A stretch of DNA of 64,000 bases from Sphagnum compactum (Eukaryota; Bryophyta; Sphagnopsida; Sphagnales). The stretch lies in contig OZ234500.1 in NCBI GenBank assembly GCA_965153455.1, positions 11,222,001 to 11,286,000 on the forward strand, written 5' to 3'. Positions 1-10,975 of the stretch are shown one piece after another. The position numbers were made by a program, and so were the translations under genes. Numbering within the stretch: the first letter of the stretch is position 1; every line of letters begins with the position of its first letter. The notes under the pieces are model-generated. The model was not told the origin of the DNA. It saw only the letters and a program-made list of their open reading frames with translations, and searched no databases.

Positions 1-1
1 C

Positions 2-439
2 GACATCAAGGCACCCATAGAGGTGCACTTTGCGGATGGGATTCCCCATCCCACCAAGTTGCAAGCAAAAGATGTGCCCCTTCAATTGGGGAATTGGAGA
101 GGCAAGGTGGATTTGCTAGTTTCCACCTTAGGGGGAATGGATTGCATTTTGGGAATGGAATTCATCACACAAAACAATGTGCTCATAGAAGGGCACAATA
201 GGCTAGTTAGGATCCCATCCAAGAGTGGGATTGTGCGGGTGAAGGCACATGAAGTGCCTAGTGTGGGTGGGACCACCATCCACTTGATGTTGGGAAAGAA
301 CTTGGAAAAAGAATGTGGGGGAGGCTATGGCATGTTATGTGTGATGCGGGTGTTGGATGAGTTTGAACCAAAGGAGGCCACCAAGGTGGTGAGCCCCACA
401 AGTGCATCAAGCAAGTGTGAGAGGAATTCCCGGATGTGA
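2..439 (+). CDS. Retropepsin end and linker of the gypsy polyprotein (partial)
   Basis: The frame is open from base 2 and ends at TGA 437-439. The segment ADGIPHPT..., followed by the [11 protein letters not shown] stretch, fits the C-terminal half of a Ty3/gypsy aspartic protease, in which a hydrophobic-G-M-[DE]-F element closes the fold. The catalytic DSG motif must lie upstream of the window. The product would be cut from the polyprotein and act in the virus-like particle. The downstream pol frame is shifted relative to this one and has its own stop at 418-420, so the two overlap only around 421-439. Either a single-base indel has broken a formerly continuous polyprotein here, or the element uses frameshifting. 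An inactivating indel seems likelier. Confidence 0.75.
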   Translation, partial: DIKAPIEVHFADGIPHPTKLQAKDVPLQLGNWRGKVDLLVSTLGGMDCILGMEFITQNNVLIEGHNRLVRIPSKSGIVRVKAHEVPSVGGTTIHLMLGKNLEKECGGGYGMLCVMRVLDEFEPKEATKVVSPTSASSKCERNSRM

Positions 440-3261
440 TGCCCGAAGAGTTGCCCGACGAGTTGCCCCCGAGAAGACAAGTGGACCATGCCATTGAGGT
501 GGTCCCGGGAGTGGCACCTCCCGCCAAGGCCCCGTATCGAATGAGTCATGAGGAGTTAAAAGAGCTCAAGGTTCAACTCGAAGAACTCCTTGCAAAGGGA
601 TACATCAAGCCTAGCAAGTCACCATATGGGGCCCCCGTCCTTTTTGTTCACAAGAAGGATGGGACTTTGAGGATGTGTGTGGATTATAGAGCCCTCAACA
701 AGGTGACCGTGAAGAACCGGTATCCATTGCCTCGGATTGATGACTTGTTTGATCGACTCTCGGGAGCCAAAGTGTTTAGTAGGATTGACCTACGTTCCGG
801 GTATTACCAAATTCGAATTGCACAAGGGGATGAGGAAAAGACCGCTTGCCGCACAAGGTATGGTTCATATGAATTCTTGGTGATGCCATTTGGGCTCACT
901 AATGCACCCGCCACATTTTGCACCCTCATGAATGACATTTTCCGAGAGTGGCTTGATGATTTTGTGGTCGTCTACATAGACGACATTTTGATCTATAGTA
1001 GCTCCTTGGAGGAGCATGCAGAACACCTTCGAAAGGTGTTCCAAAGGTTGAGAGAAAACAAGTTGTATGCCAAGTTTGAGAAGTGCGAGTTTGGAGTCTC
1101 GGAGGTGGACTTCCTTGGGCATAGGATCACCCAAGAAGGTTTGAAAATGGATGACCATAAGGTGAAGGCAATCTTGGATTGGGAACCGCCTAGGTCGGTT
1201 CCCGCCTTAAGGTCCTTTTTAGGATTGGCATCCTATTATCGCAAGTTCATCAAGAACTTTGCAAAGATAGCCGCACCTTTGACAAACCTTTTGAAGAAGT
1301 CGTCCGGAACTTATGAATGGGAAGAGGCATGCAATGAGGCCTTTGAAACCTTGAAGGGCATTTTGGTGAAGGCGCTCGTGTTGAAGTTGCCGGATTTTGA
1401 CAAGGACTTTGAGATCCATTCCGATGCGTCCGACTTTGCCATAGGAGGAGTCCTAGTGCAAGATGGAAGGCCGATGGCATTTGAAAGCAAGAAGCTAAGT
1501 GAGACGGAGCGAAGGTGGCCGACCCATGAGAAGGAAATGTGGGCCGTCATCCATTGTCTCAAGACTTGGGGCCATTACATAGGCTCCAAGGACGTGGTTG
1601 TGTGGACCGACAATGTCACCTTGAAGTACTTTGCAACTCAACCAAAGTTGTCATCAAAGCAAGTGAGATGGCAAGACACATTGGCTTTGTTCAATGTGGA
1701 CATTCGGCATAAGCCCGGGAAGGAAAATGTGGTGCCGGATGCATTGAGTCGGAAACACCAACTCAAAGTGGTGTATGTGGGGGAAACAAAGTTCCAAAAG
1801 GATGTTCGACTTGGGAGCCGCCGAGACGAATTTGCCAAGGAAAGGAAGCAAGACATTCAAAAGGGGATCAAGTCCCACTTCCACTTGCGAGATGGACTTT
1901 TGTGGTATAAGCAAAATCGGCTCTATGTTCCAAAAGGGAGGCTAAGAGATGTGCTTTTGAAGGAATGCCATGATGGGCCCCTTGCGGGTCACGGTGGTGC
2001 AAAGCGCACCACCACATTCCTCAAGAAGTCTTATTATTGGCCCAACTTGAAGGAGGGTGCGGAGGAATACGTGAAGACTTGCTTGACTTGCCAACAAAAC
2101 CGGGCACTCAATAAAAACCAAGCGGGATTGTTGCGACCATTACCCATTCCGGAAGGGCCGTGGGAAAGTGTCTCCATGGATTTCATGGTGAGTTTGCCAC
2201 CATCAAAGGGGTTTGATGCGATCATGGTGGTGGTGGATCGGTTTAGCAAGATGGCACATTTCATTCCTACCAAAGATAGTGCCACGGCCCAAGAAACGGG
2301 AAGGTTGTTCTTCACCCACGTGTTCAAGCATCATGGCCTCCCAAAGGACATTGTGTCGGACCGAGACCCCAAGTTCACAAGCAAGTTTTGGAGAGCCTTG
2401 TGGAAGCGCATGGGGTCCGAGCTCAAGATGAGCACTTCCTTTCGGCCCCAAACGGATGGACAAACCGAGAGGGTGAACTTGGTGATCCAACAATTCCTAA
2501 GGAATTATGTGGCGGCGGATCAACAAGATTGGGTGGACCATTTGGAGTTGGCCGAATTTTGTTACAACAATTCAGAGCATTCGGCAACGGGGACCACCCC
2601 ATTTCAAATGGTGACGGGCAAGTCACCAATTGTGCCCACAACTTGGGTTGGGCAACCCCCAAGTGATGCAAGTGAGGAAGTGCCCATGGTCACACAACTT
2701 GATGAAGAAAGGCGGCGCTTGTGGGAGATGGCCAAGGCCAATCTTGAGAAGGCGCATAAAAGGTACAAGAGTTTCGCGGACAAGTCCCGTCGAGAGGTGA
2801 ATTTTGAAGAAGGGGATGAAGTATGGTTGAACATCAAGAACTTCCGGTTGCCCGAAGGATTGAGCCATAAGTTCTTGGGCCCATATGCGGGTCCATTCAA
2901 AGTGTTGGAAAAGAAATTTCCCGACACTTACAAATTAGAACTACCGAAAAATTTTAAGGTTCATCCCATATTTCATGTTTCGCTTTTGAAGCCGGTCGCC
3001 CGTGATGCCTCAAGGCCCGATCGAGAGCACAACTCAAGGCCCCCTCCGAACTTGGTTCACAATGAACCCGAGTTTGAAGTGGAGGCCGTGCTCAAGTCAA
3101 GGCAATTAAGGGGGCGAGAGCGGGAGTACTTGGTCAAGTGGAAAGGTTACCATCCCATAAAGGCATCTTGGGTGAATGAGTCCGATATGGAACATGCCCA
3201 AGAAGCCATAGAAGAATTCCAGAATAGACCGGCAAAGAGGCAAAGGAAACACAGAGCGTGA
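436..3261 (+). CDS. Gypsy pol: RT, RNase H, integrase, chromodomain
   Basis: The frame is open from 421; GTG 436 and ATG 439 are only the first start-like codons, as the protein is normally part of a gag-pol polyprotein. Domains in order: reverse transcriptase, about residues 55-235, with the YIDD active site at 180-183; RNase H, about 325-440, with SDASD and WTDN; an HHCC zinc finger at about 510-550 (CLTCQQ); an integrase core with D582, D642 and E678, i.e. spacing D-59-D-35-E; and a chromodomain at about 879-930 containing YLVKWKGY. No premature stop is visible over 941 codons and all key catalytic residues are present. It copies genomic RNA into cDNA and integrates it. The only visible damage is the frame change at its 5' junction with the protease. 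Confidence 0.93.
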   Translation: MMPEELPDELPPRRQVDHAIEVVPGVAPPAKAPYRMSHEELKELKVQLEELLAKGYIKPSKSPYGAPVLFVHKKDGTLRMCVDYRALNKVTVKNRYPLPRIDDLFDRLSGAKVFSRIDLRSGYYQIRIAQGDEEKTACRTRYGSYEFLVMPFGLTNAPATFCTLMNDIFREWLDDFVVVYIDDILIYSSSLEEHAEHLRKVFQRLRENKLYAKFEKCEFGVSEVDFLGHRITQEGLKMDDHKVKAILDWEPPRSVPALRSFLGLASYYRKFIKNFAKIAAPLTNLLKKSSGTYEWEEACNEAFETLKGILVKALVLKLPDFDKDFEIHSDASDFAIGGVLVQDGRPMAFESKKLSETERRWPTHEKEMWAVIHCLKTWGHYIGSKDVVVWTDNVTLKYFATQPKLSSKQVRWQDTLALFNVDIRHKPGKENVVPDALSRKHQLKVVYVGETKFQKDVRLGSRRDEFAKERKQDIQKGIKSHFHLRDGLLWYKQNRLYVPKGRLRDVLLKECHDGPLAGHGGAKRTTTFLKKSYYWPNLKEGAEEYVKTCLTCQQNRALNKNQAGLLRPLPIPEGPWESVSMDFMVSLPPSKGFDAIMVVVDRFSKMAHFIPTKDSATAQETGRLFFTHVFKHHGLPKDIVSDRDPKFTSKFWRALWKRMGSELKMSTSFRPQTDGQTERVNLVIQQFLRNYVAADQQDWVDHLELAEFCYNNSEHSATGTTPFQMVTGKSPIVPTTWVGQPPSDASEEVPMVTQLDEERRRLWEMAKANLEKAHKRYKSFADKSRREVNFEEGDEVWLNIKNFRLPEGLSHKFLGPYAGPFKVLEKKFPDTYKLELPKNFKVHPIFHVSLLKPVARDASRPDREHNSRPPPNLVHNEPEFEVEAVLKSRQLRGREREYLVKWKGYHPIKASWVNESDMEHAQEAIEEFQNRPAKRQRKHRA

Positions 3262-4058
3262 TGAGGACATCACCTTTCTTTTAGTGGGGCGGAAAGTTAC
3301 ACAAATGTACCACATCAAGTTGCAAGTGAAATAAAGGCTAAATTTTAAAACTTCCAAGAGATTGCATCATAAACATAAGTGAGTATGATAGAAAAGGGGT
3401 TGTCAAATGGCATGGACAAATGGAACTCTCTTGCGTAAGCCCAAATCAAAATCGGACTCTTACTTGGGGGCTAAGAGAAATCTTGGTCCCAAAAGAGGAG
3501 GCAAGCAAGGCAAGCTTGCGGGGACGTGCACATGCCCAAAGTGCATCCCGAAGGGTTGGTTGGTAGTGGCGGCCAACGCGGGAAGTCATGACCCCGTTCG
3601 CATACTATAATCGCGTAGCTTGGGACTTAGGCCTTTGCAAAGCCTAAACGTTGCTTCTCGTACCTTGATAGGCATACCTTTTTGTTAAGGCTTGGTTGTT
3701 GTGACCGAGGCGCGAGACTGGGAAAGGAGTCATGTTAAGTAGCTTAGGTCAAGATTAGACTTGACTTGAGTTCCTCATGAGGGGAAGGATGCAAAAGTGC
3801 TTCCAAAATGAGGGCTTCGTCAATTAGGCTAGTTTAGGTCTTTTGACGAAGCATTGGAAGAGGGTTTTTTATGAGACCCTCTTGGACTTGTCAAGAGAGT
3901 GTTGGAAGCTTGGGGACGCCTAAGTTAGCTTGAGACAAGGTCCAAGCCGCAAGGAGTCGGCATTTGATGGCCAAGGATCCAAAGAAAAGCAATTGCGTTG
4001 AAGAAATAAATTCTAAGTGTCAATGAGGACATTGACCTCTTCTTCTAGTGGGGGAGAG
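3262..4058 (+). other. 3' untranslated tail of the chromovirus with duplicated PPT-like block
   Basis: This is 797 bp between the pol stop and the LTR. A block reading ATGAGGACAT...AGTGGGG follows the pol stop at about 3262-3295, and a close relative (4023-4058, ending AGTGGGGGAGAG) abuts the LTR; the second is the expected polypurine tract. Perfect inverted repeats can form hairpins at 3814-3852 (10-bp stem) and 3858-3883 (7-bp stem). A 67-codon frame at 3407-3610 contains a CTCPKC motif and many Lys/Gly, but I recognise no domain and do not count it as a gene. Confidence 0.7.
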
Positions 4059-5000
4059 TGTCGCAACCTTAGCCTTGGCTCGCGACCAAGGCAAGGGGGT
4101 CGCAAGTGTGCGGGCCTATAAGTAGACCCGGGAGTCATATCACATGCTCCCGGGAGTGCAAAGAGTGTGAGGGAGTGAACCCTCACACTCCCAAGTGAAC
4201 TCCCATGTTGGGAGTTGGTGAGAGTGGAGTCCCAAAAGGACTCCCGAAACTTCAGAGAGCGTTTTGAGGGGTCAAAACTCAATGGCTTGTTGCGCTCTTT
4301 ATATCAATGGAAAGCTCTTGAAGTGTAGATGTCTAAAATGGGCTCGCATTGCTCATTTGGACATCTGAAACACAAGTTATGGCCAAAAGAAGGCCCGGGA
4401 GTCGAACTCCCGGGAGTCCGCCAGTTTTGACTCCCGACCACAAAAAGTCAGGAATCGACCCGAAATACTTGGCTGCAGAAAACGTGCGACATACCGTTGG
4501 AAAGGTCTCGACGAGACCTACAACTTTGCTTCAGACGGCGAGTCGATCGGAGGTCTGCTCCGAAGGTTATGAAGCTTCAAAGTCGCGGGAGTCCCGAAAA
4601 TGCGCGATTTCGGGACTCCCACGCGGGAGTCCCGGGACAAAATGGCCATTTGGATGCCACCCCCACGACGAGTCACAGAGTATACTATAGGGAGTAAGGT
4701 GGTGGCTTACTCCCGAGCCCGGGGTGTGGTGTGTCAAAGTGAGTCCGAGTTCACCCGTGGCTGTCCCAACACCAAAAGGACCCAGAATGAGTTCTAACCA
4801 CTTTGTGTGGTTTCATGCAGGCCCGTGTGAGTGAGTAAAGCTTGTCAACTCTTCCTAGTCTTTCCCGGGACTTCTAGCACTCCCCTCTTACCCCCCCTCT
4901 AGTGCTGGAAGTCGGGATCGGGCTCCAAGTTCCAACTCCTTCCGCATTGCCATATACCTAGACCCTCGAGTGGGTCTACTAGGAACTTGGGAGCGCGACA
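4059..5000 (+). repeat. 3' LTR of the chromovirus (942 bp)
   Basis: The LTR starts TGTCGC directly after the purine-rich AGTGGGGGAGAG and ends GCGACA, so its ends are a perfect 6-bp inverted repeat. The downstream bases TCACA (5001-5005) should be one arm of the target duplication, the other lying outside the window. A TATA-like TATAAGTA at 4117 is a candidate promoter. The interior is saturated with GGGAGTC/GACTCCC words, including a perfect 13-bp inverted repeat (4587-4599 with 4608-4620, 8-nt loop). Confidence 0.88.
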
Positions 5001-5935
5001 TCACAAGCCTTCAAAGACCACATTTGGCCCCAATTGGGTTTAGGTTACATCGTCAAGCAAATATATGATAAACATAAGGCAATATGGTGGGCTAGAATCA
5101 ATGCATGAGAAGTGATGACAAGGGATGATTTCATTAGATAACAAGACATTGCTTATTTAGATTGCAAACACAAAAAAGGAGTTGGTGTTTATACCAAAAT
5201 CCGGCCATTTCCCTTCGCACATGGGCATTTAGTCATCCAGATGATGTGTTTTATTTTCAAGATGCAAGTGAGGATAATGGGACATGAATCCCATTCACAA
5301 TAAGGATACAAACCCCATTTCAATTGCAAGCCATGGTTTCATTAGGTGATAATGGGGCAATCTCAATGGATGCCACCTTTGACACCAATGATGTGAAATT
5401 TCATTTGTTCACAATGATGGTGTTTGATGCACATCACACTGGAGTGCTGGTTGCATGGATCATCACAAGCTGCTAAACATGCGATGATTTGGTGGAATGG
5501 CTAACTCCTTTGAAAACAAAGCTTTTAAGGAAGAACCCTAAATGGAAACCTTCATGTTTCATCATTGATGATGCTTCACAAGAATTACGAGCATTACGGT
5601 GAGTTTTATTTTCATTCTACCTTTTTTTGAACTTTTATGTACATGTAGCCATTTCAAATTTTCATCCCACATTCTCCATTTTAAATAATGTTATTAGTTG
5701 AAATGATAATAAATTGGTATTTTATGCATGGTTAGGATTATGTGGGGCGACGATCAAGTGCCCATTTACCTTTGCGCGTGGCACGTCTTAAAGGTTTGGC
5801 ACTTACGTTCGATGGAAAAAATCAAAGACAATGAAGTGTGATGTGCAATATTGGATGACCTTCACACCGTCATGTACATGTTCGTTGAACCAAGAAACAA
5901 GAGTGAATTGTTTAGTGTATTGCATGCACCCATTT
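5001..5935 (+). pseudogene. MULE-type transposase pseudogene with retained intron
   Basis: Translated across frames this region gives KDHIWPQLGLGY, DKHKAIWW, TPFQLQAMVSLGD, SMDATFDTN, VLVAWIIT, DDLVEWL, FIIDDASQELRALR, IYLCAWHV and AILDDLH. The order and spacing fit a MULE-type DDE transposase domain (an Asp in a D-A-T-F context, later IIDDA, then C-x2-H), as found in Mutator transposases and in SWIM/FAR1-related plant proteins. Several in-frame stops and frame changes kill it. A segment at 5599-5735 begins GTGAGT, ends TTAG and, when removed, joins two parts of the domain in frame (ELRAL-R-IMWGD), so the intron is retained and the copy is not processed. It starts right at the LTR boundary, so the chromovirus probably inserted into it. 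Confidence 0.72.
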
Positions 5936-6189
5936 ACAAAGTCACTAGTTCAAGTATTTTCAAAATTTCTGAAAAATTGAAAAATTGTCACTTGTACTTT
6001 GCCCATTTACAAACTAAGTAAAATGAATTTCCAACACACACAACAAACTCCAGCTAGCATCACTAATGTGGTTCCTTTTGGCCAGGAGCCTATCCAAATG
6101 TTGTATACCTCACTACCCCTTTCCTCCTTACCTTTGCATATGTTAGGGGGTAGTGACATCCCCACGTACAGGAAGGTACAGTAATGATG

Positions 6190-6665
6190 CATCTAGTGGC
6201 GATGTAGCCAATGAGTTCACATTTGAGAAAAAACCCAAGAGATGATAATGAACTGAGAGCTTCCCAGCTCGTCGTCATGTTCTGCATTTGAGGAAAAAAA
6301 CCAGGAGACAATGACGAGCTAGGAAGCTCGTCTCGTCTTCTGCACATGAGAAAAAAACTAAAAAATGACGACGAGCCTTTTGGCTCACCGTCATCTCCTA
6401 CACCTAAGAAAAAAAACAAAGAGATGACGACGAGCTAGGGAGGCTCGCCGTCATTTGTTACACCTGAGAAAAAAAGTAGAGAAATGATGACGATCTAGGG
6501 AGGCTTGCTGTCATTTGCTACACTTGAGAAAAAAAAAAAAGATGATGATGAGCTTCCTGGCTTGTCATCATCTTCTACAACTTGAGGAAGGAAAAAAACA
6601 AAGAGATGACGATGAGCCAAGGAGGCTTGCCATCATTTGCTACATCTGAGAAAAAAAAACAAGAA
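6190..6665 (+). repeat. 59-bp hairpin minisatellite, about 7 copies
   Basis: About seven to eight diverged copies of a unit of about 59 bp. Each holds an inverted pair (ATGACGACGAGC ... GCTCGCCGTCAT) with a 4-8-nt loop, then TACACCTGAG and a run of 7-12 A. Arm changes are partly compensated between the two sides of a hairpin, for example the copies at 6364 and 6542. No coding signal is seen. Confidence 0.85.
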
Positions 6666-6719
6666 TGCAAAAGAAGCAAAGAAAAAAAAAGGTTGATGTA
6701 CACTTACTTGCCACAGATG

Positions 6720-6900
6720 CATTAATTATCTTTTGGAGGAGCGTTTTTTGCAACACCATTTCAGCAACGTCTTCTACAGCACCGCTTCAACATCACTTTT
6801 ACAGCATTGCTTCAACATCGCCTTTGCAACATTGTTTTCTGCAGTAGCATTTGAATATCGCTTCTATAGCACCGTCTTCTGCAACATCACTTTTGCTCTT
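6720..6900 (+). repeat. Short tandem repeats of CAACATCGCTTCT type
   Basis: Directly after the hairpin minisatellite comes a run of imperfect 18-27-bp units built on TTCTACAGCACCGCTTCAACATCAC. It is a degenerate minisatellite with no supported reading frame beyond the periodic one. Confidence 0.65.
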
Positions 6901-7425
6901 GAGTGGTAGCGAGGTTTAAGGTTTTTGGTGGGGCAGAGGTAGGTAGTTGGGGTTTGAAATGTTTAGGTAGTCGAATAGATTTTTTTTATGGGTAGCCTTG
7001 AAGTAAGTGAGGGAAAAATAAATAAATTGACCCAACCTCAATGCTTACAGCAGATCCAATAATTGGGATGAACTTGAGTTCATCCCAAATGGAACTGGTG
7101 TAGTCTAGGGGCTGGGTCACTCCGGCCCTCCAAGCTGAGATGCTTGGGCTTTGCTAAAGGCAGTATGTAGCAGCAGGAGGCCGTGGGTACTACTTGAGTC
7201 TTTCCAAAGGAGATGAAATATTTGATGTATTCAATGTTCACATCCACTACTCATTGCTTAATTCAAAACTTAATACTATTTTGGCGGGTCCCCAGGATCT
7301 AGGGGCGATCCACACTGAGTGCCTCCATAATGCTGAACATTCGCACTGTGCAACACTGTTTGCTAATTCCTCCTTCAAGTCAGACATTTCCCCACTCAGT
7401 CCACCCAAATTTGTTTTTCAAGTAT
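6901..7425. other. Unassigned spacer
   Basis: No recognisable gene. The sequence from 7030 to 7200 is richer in G+C than its surroundings, and a 77-codon frame sits at 7194-7427, but neither matches a family I know. Confidence 0.4.
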
Positions 7426-8046
7426 AACTAGGGTAGACCGGCCCATCATCGATCAGCTGCCTATGACCAAACACTTAGTTATATTTTCATCATATGTGCT
7501 TCATTTTGAGTGATTTAAAGTGTTATGGGAGTGCTACCTCAAGCTCTAGAAATCATTTTTCAAGTTCAAAGGAAATGGAATGATGAAAAAATAACAAGAA
7601 GAAAAATAAACTTTCCAACTTACAAAACACGTTTTTTCCTTTTCTTCTTCTCTTTGGACCCTTCCTACTTTCAAACCTCATAACTTTCTTATTTCTTATT
7701 CATTTTAAACAATTTAAAGTGCTATAAGAGTGCCACTTGAAGTTCTACGAATCATTTTTGAACTCTAATAATAACACAACAACATATAAGGATTTTTTTG
7801 GGTATTCGAAAACCAGCCTTGGTAATGTTTGGTGATTTGTGTTTTTTTGAGTTCTTGACCCCCTTTACTTTGGACGACCGTAACTTTTTCATTTCTAATC
7901 CTTTTTCGACGATTGTTAATATTTCAAGTGCACCAAGAAAAAGGGTTCAAGTTTTATTTGGACACCAAAAACAACAGAGCCCTCCTCTTGGATCCGGCCT
8001 ACCCTAAGTGCTTAAGTGTTTGGTCACCAACTAGTCTACCCTAGTT
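7426..8046. mobile_element. 621-bp element with terminal inverted repeats
   Basis: The left end AACTAGGGTAGAC (7426-7438) is the exact reverse complement of 8034-8046. A second matched pair lies inside: GACCAAACACTTAG at 7465-7478 against 8004-8025. The arms are therefore about 50 bp with a non-matching patch. Between them are three diverged copies of a roughly 200-bp unit (near 7505, 7705 and 7900) built around AATTTAAAGTGCTAT and AATCATTTTT. No transposase is present. No clear target duplication is visible, so the superfamily is open; it could be an old MITE or part of a larger repeat. Confidence 0.6.
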
Positions 8047-9779
8047 GCCATTGTCGTTACATAGCTAAGGTTTCAAATAACATAGCTAGTTAAATATTTG
8101 TGTGAGGTGGAGTTAACTTGGAAATTTTATAAAAAACAAATATATAAAACGATTATTTCTCATTTTCACATGGTCATAAAGTGGCTACAATTATAATAAG
8201 GGTGATCAAACACATTAGCAACATGTGTATTGCCAAGGGAGTGCATTTGGTGATGGGGTTATTGCAAAGGGATTACATTTGATGATTGGGTGATTTGCCA
8301 TAGAAATCAAATAATCATAATATGACAAAACAAAACAAATAGGATAGTTCTACCATGACACTATAATCTTCAATTTGACTAACCATTTGCATGAAAGAAA
8401 CATGGTCCAAAATTATGTTAATATATTATTAGTAGTGACATGAAAATTGTGGCACACAAATTTGATTTGCCACCCATATTTTCACTTTTCAAACCTCCAA
8501 ATTCATGATGTTGTCACCTACACATTTGCACAGTAATAAACTTTACCAAGCCACTTGGTAAGGGTATGTTCATATGGAAAACTTTACAGTGTGAAAAACA
8601 CTAATTATTAAATTTGGTGCACAAATCCAAATATGTGTTGAACTTGTCCTATAATCTATCCTTCATGAAATTAATTATACTAAATGTTTATTCATTAAGT
8701 GGTTGCAAGATAAGGTGAACCAATTTTGACAAATAAGTAGTCCATAAAAAGTTCATTTAATAGTGTTAAAATGATGATCTATTGTGATATCATTGTTTAA
8801 TTGAGAGATTACAAGGTGGTTAATGAAATAATAAATAACATGTGAATAAAAGCCCAATTAGATAACTTTTTAACAAACATGTTAAAAGGAAAAAAACTTT
8901 GAAATCCATCAAAAGATGATTATGATATGAACTTTTAAAAATAAGGTCCATTTCAAAACATTCAAAAGTCCATAACTTTTATTGAGTTGAGGTTTTTCTA
9001 GCAAAACTTTTGCATCTATGTTCCTTTTGGTTTAATATATTATATATTGAATTCCTTTAAGATATTTCAAACAAAATTCATAATTAAGTTTTTTTTTATA
9101 TAAAGCCACGGCCCATATATAGAAAATTAGTCCATATTTTTCATATTCATATATAAGTTGGTGTATATATGTTGCAATATTTTAATATAGATGTCTTTTA
9201 ATTCAAATTGACAATTTTAATCCGATAGCAAATTTGACACAATGATGATTTTTTTATGGCATGTTAATGACATGTGAATGTTTGACACTTTGCAAAAAAT
9301 TGAAATGTGATGCAAAAAGTGATCCACCTTATCTTGCAATGACCTCATCTTCAACAAAAGCAAGCACCTAGACAACAATAAATCTCAGTTAATTTAATGC
9401 TTTTCAAGATCTTATGGTTGAGGATGGCGAATCCAACAATCTTTTGCTTATAAGGTTGAACTTGTTGCCTTCTTGCAAAATTTCCTTTGCATTATCTAAC
9501 ATGATCATCTTGAAAAACAATGTTTATAAATCAAAAGTTTGATTTGAGAGGAAGGCATACATTATATTCCCATTTCACCTAGCTTGTGAAGGACACAAAA
9601 TGTGGCCTTCAAGACAACTATGTGAATGTGAAAATTCTAATTTGCTTCCTTTGCATTTGTAACCTAAAACTATGAATACAACACATTAAAGTTGTCATTA
9701 CTTCATGTGTTGAAAAACAATGTTTTAGCTTTTCAATAATGCCCCAAACTATGCTTTCACCTTCTTCCTTCACTTTGTT
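8047..9779. other. AT-rich spacer
   Basis: AT-rich, CpG-poor DNA with no supported gene. Short frames here have no recognisable motif. Base 9380 onward may hold further decayed 3' sequence of the hAT-like pseudogene on the minus strand, but the match is too poor to claim. Confidence 0.5.
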
Positions 9780-10975
9780 GATGGCCTAGTTAATGGCATC
9801 CTTGGTGATAGGTTATTTTTCTCCAACACCACCAATGTAGGACTAGTAGATTGGGTATTTACAATTAGCAAATGAAAATGTTAAATAGATGGTGTTTTCT
9901 TTGCCATTTATGTTAGAAAACTAACTTCAAGACAAGTTGTCATTGGTTAGAGCTTTAATTGAATTGAAATCATCAAAACCCATATCCTCATACCCAAAAA
10001 TATCCTTGGTAAAAGGATTGTAGTAAAATTGATACAACTTTTCTTAGGCTAGCTTGATAGATTTCACAAATCATGAACAAAAACATCTTTGTTTGGTGCA
10101 ACCTTGATTAACGCATGCACACATTCAAACATAAGAAGGATATAAAGGAGCCCCAAAATGAGTTCAACATTGCACAATGCATTTAGGTATTTCAAAGCAA
10201 CTTCATTTTTTGAACTTTCAACATGCATCCTCACAATTAAAGGGCAATATTATGCATATACACATTTTGTTAGACAAAGCATAGAAATCTAACAGATTTG
10301 GACATTTTGGAACAACTTGTTGCCCTTGGTGTTGATGAGGTTAGCAAGTTTCTAAAATTCCAAAAATTTCTTTGGATTGTGTGCACAAAAAAATACAATG
10401 TTGCAATATATCATCCAATTTCTTCACTAGATCTAATTCTTACAAAGTCACCATTGCCAAATTTGTCCTATGAACCAAACAATGCATTTTAATGAGAAAT
10501 GGATCAACTTTATTTGAATTAAAATGTCACATTGGTTCAATGGTCTAAGGACATGCTACTCCCACATAATGTCCCATGTTGACCAAATTGGCTCCCAATT
10601 TTTTGAACCCTAATCCACCAAAATCTTGCAAAACCTTGACCATTAAGCCAATTACATTATCAAGATGTGATTGAGACACTAATAATTTCAACACACAAAA
10701 AGAATTTGGGGATCTTCTTCCAAGCTTGGATCACATTAAATGGATTACAAACCGTTGAATATTGTTAATTGCTATGACATTGTTTGCAGAAATGCCAATG
10801 AAGGTAGTGGTAACAAATGTAGCTTTTGTGGCATTCAATAGCATGCCATGCCTTAGCCCAATGAATCATCCCAATGTTTTTCTAAAACATTCTTCATTTT
10901 GAGCATTTAGAACAAGGCTTTGAAGCTTCAAAATTAGTCATGGGATAAAACATGAGCAAGGATGTGATAAATAAT
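9780..10975 (-). pseudogene. hAT/DUF4371-like transposase pseudogene, central and C-terminal part
   Basis: Reading the minus strand from about 10975 to 9780 across frames gives KTLGWFIGLRHG, LNATKATFVTTTFIGIS, FGGLGFKKLGANLVNMG, HCLVHRTNLAMVTL, LNALCNVELILGL, ECVHALIKVAPNKDVF, YQFYYNPFTKD, FDDFNSIKALTNDNL and INGKENTIYLTFSFA. From memory, this series follows the zinc-finger/DUF4371 hAT-like transposase proteins abundant in non-flowering plant genomes; HCLVHRTNL is the usual H-C-x2-H-x2-NL block. Many stops and several frame shifts make it inactive. It was probably an autonomous or domesticated DNA transposase copy. The family call rests on motif memory and would need a profile search to confirm. 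Confidence 0.6.

Larger units (their letters stand above)
1..5000 (+). mobile_element. Ty3/gypsy chromovirus, 3' part
   Basis: This is the right-hand part of a Ty3/gypsy LTR retrotransposon that enters from the left edge of the window. In order it holds the end of the protease, RT, RNase H, integrase, a C-terminal chromodomain, an 800-bp untranslated tail and a 942-bp 3' LTR. The chromodomain places it among chromoviruses; such domains are known to bias integration towards certain chromatin. The pol frame is open for 941 codons, and CpG is much commoner than in the flanking spacer, so the insertion looks fairly recent. The 5' LTR, gag and primer site lie outside the window, so LTR divergence cannot be measured. 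Confidence 0.95.

Noticed and set aside
3407-3610. 67-codon frame in the chromovirus tail as an accessory gene
   Set aside because: Short, no recognised domain beyond CTCPKC, and no comparison copy to show conservation.
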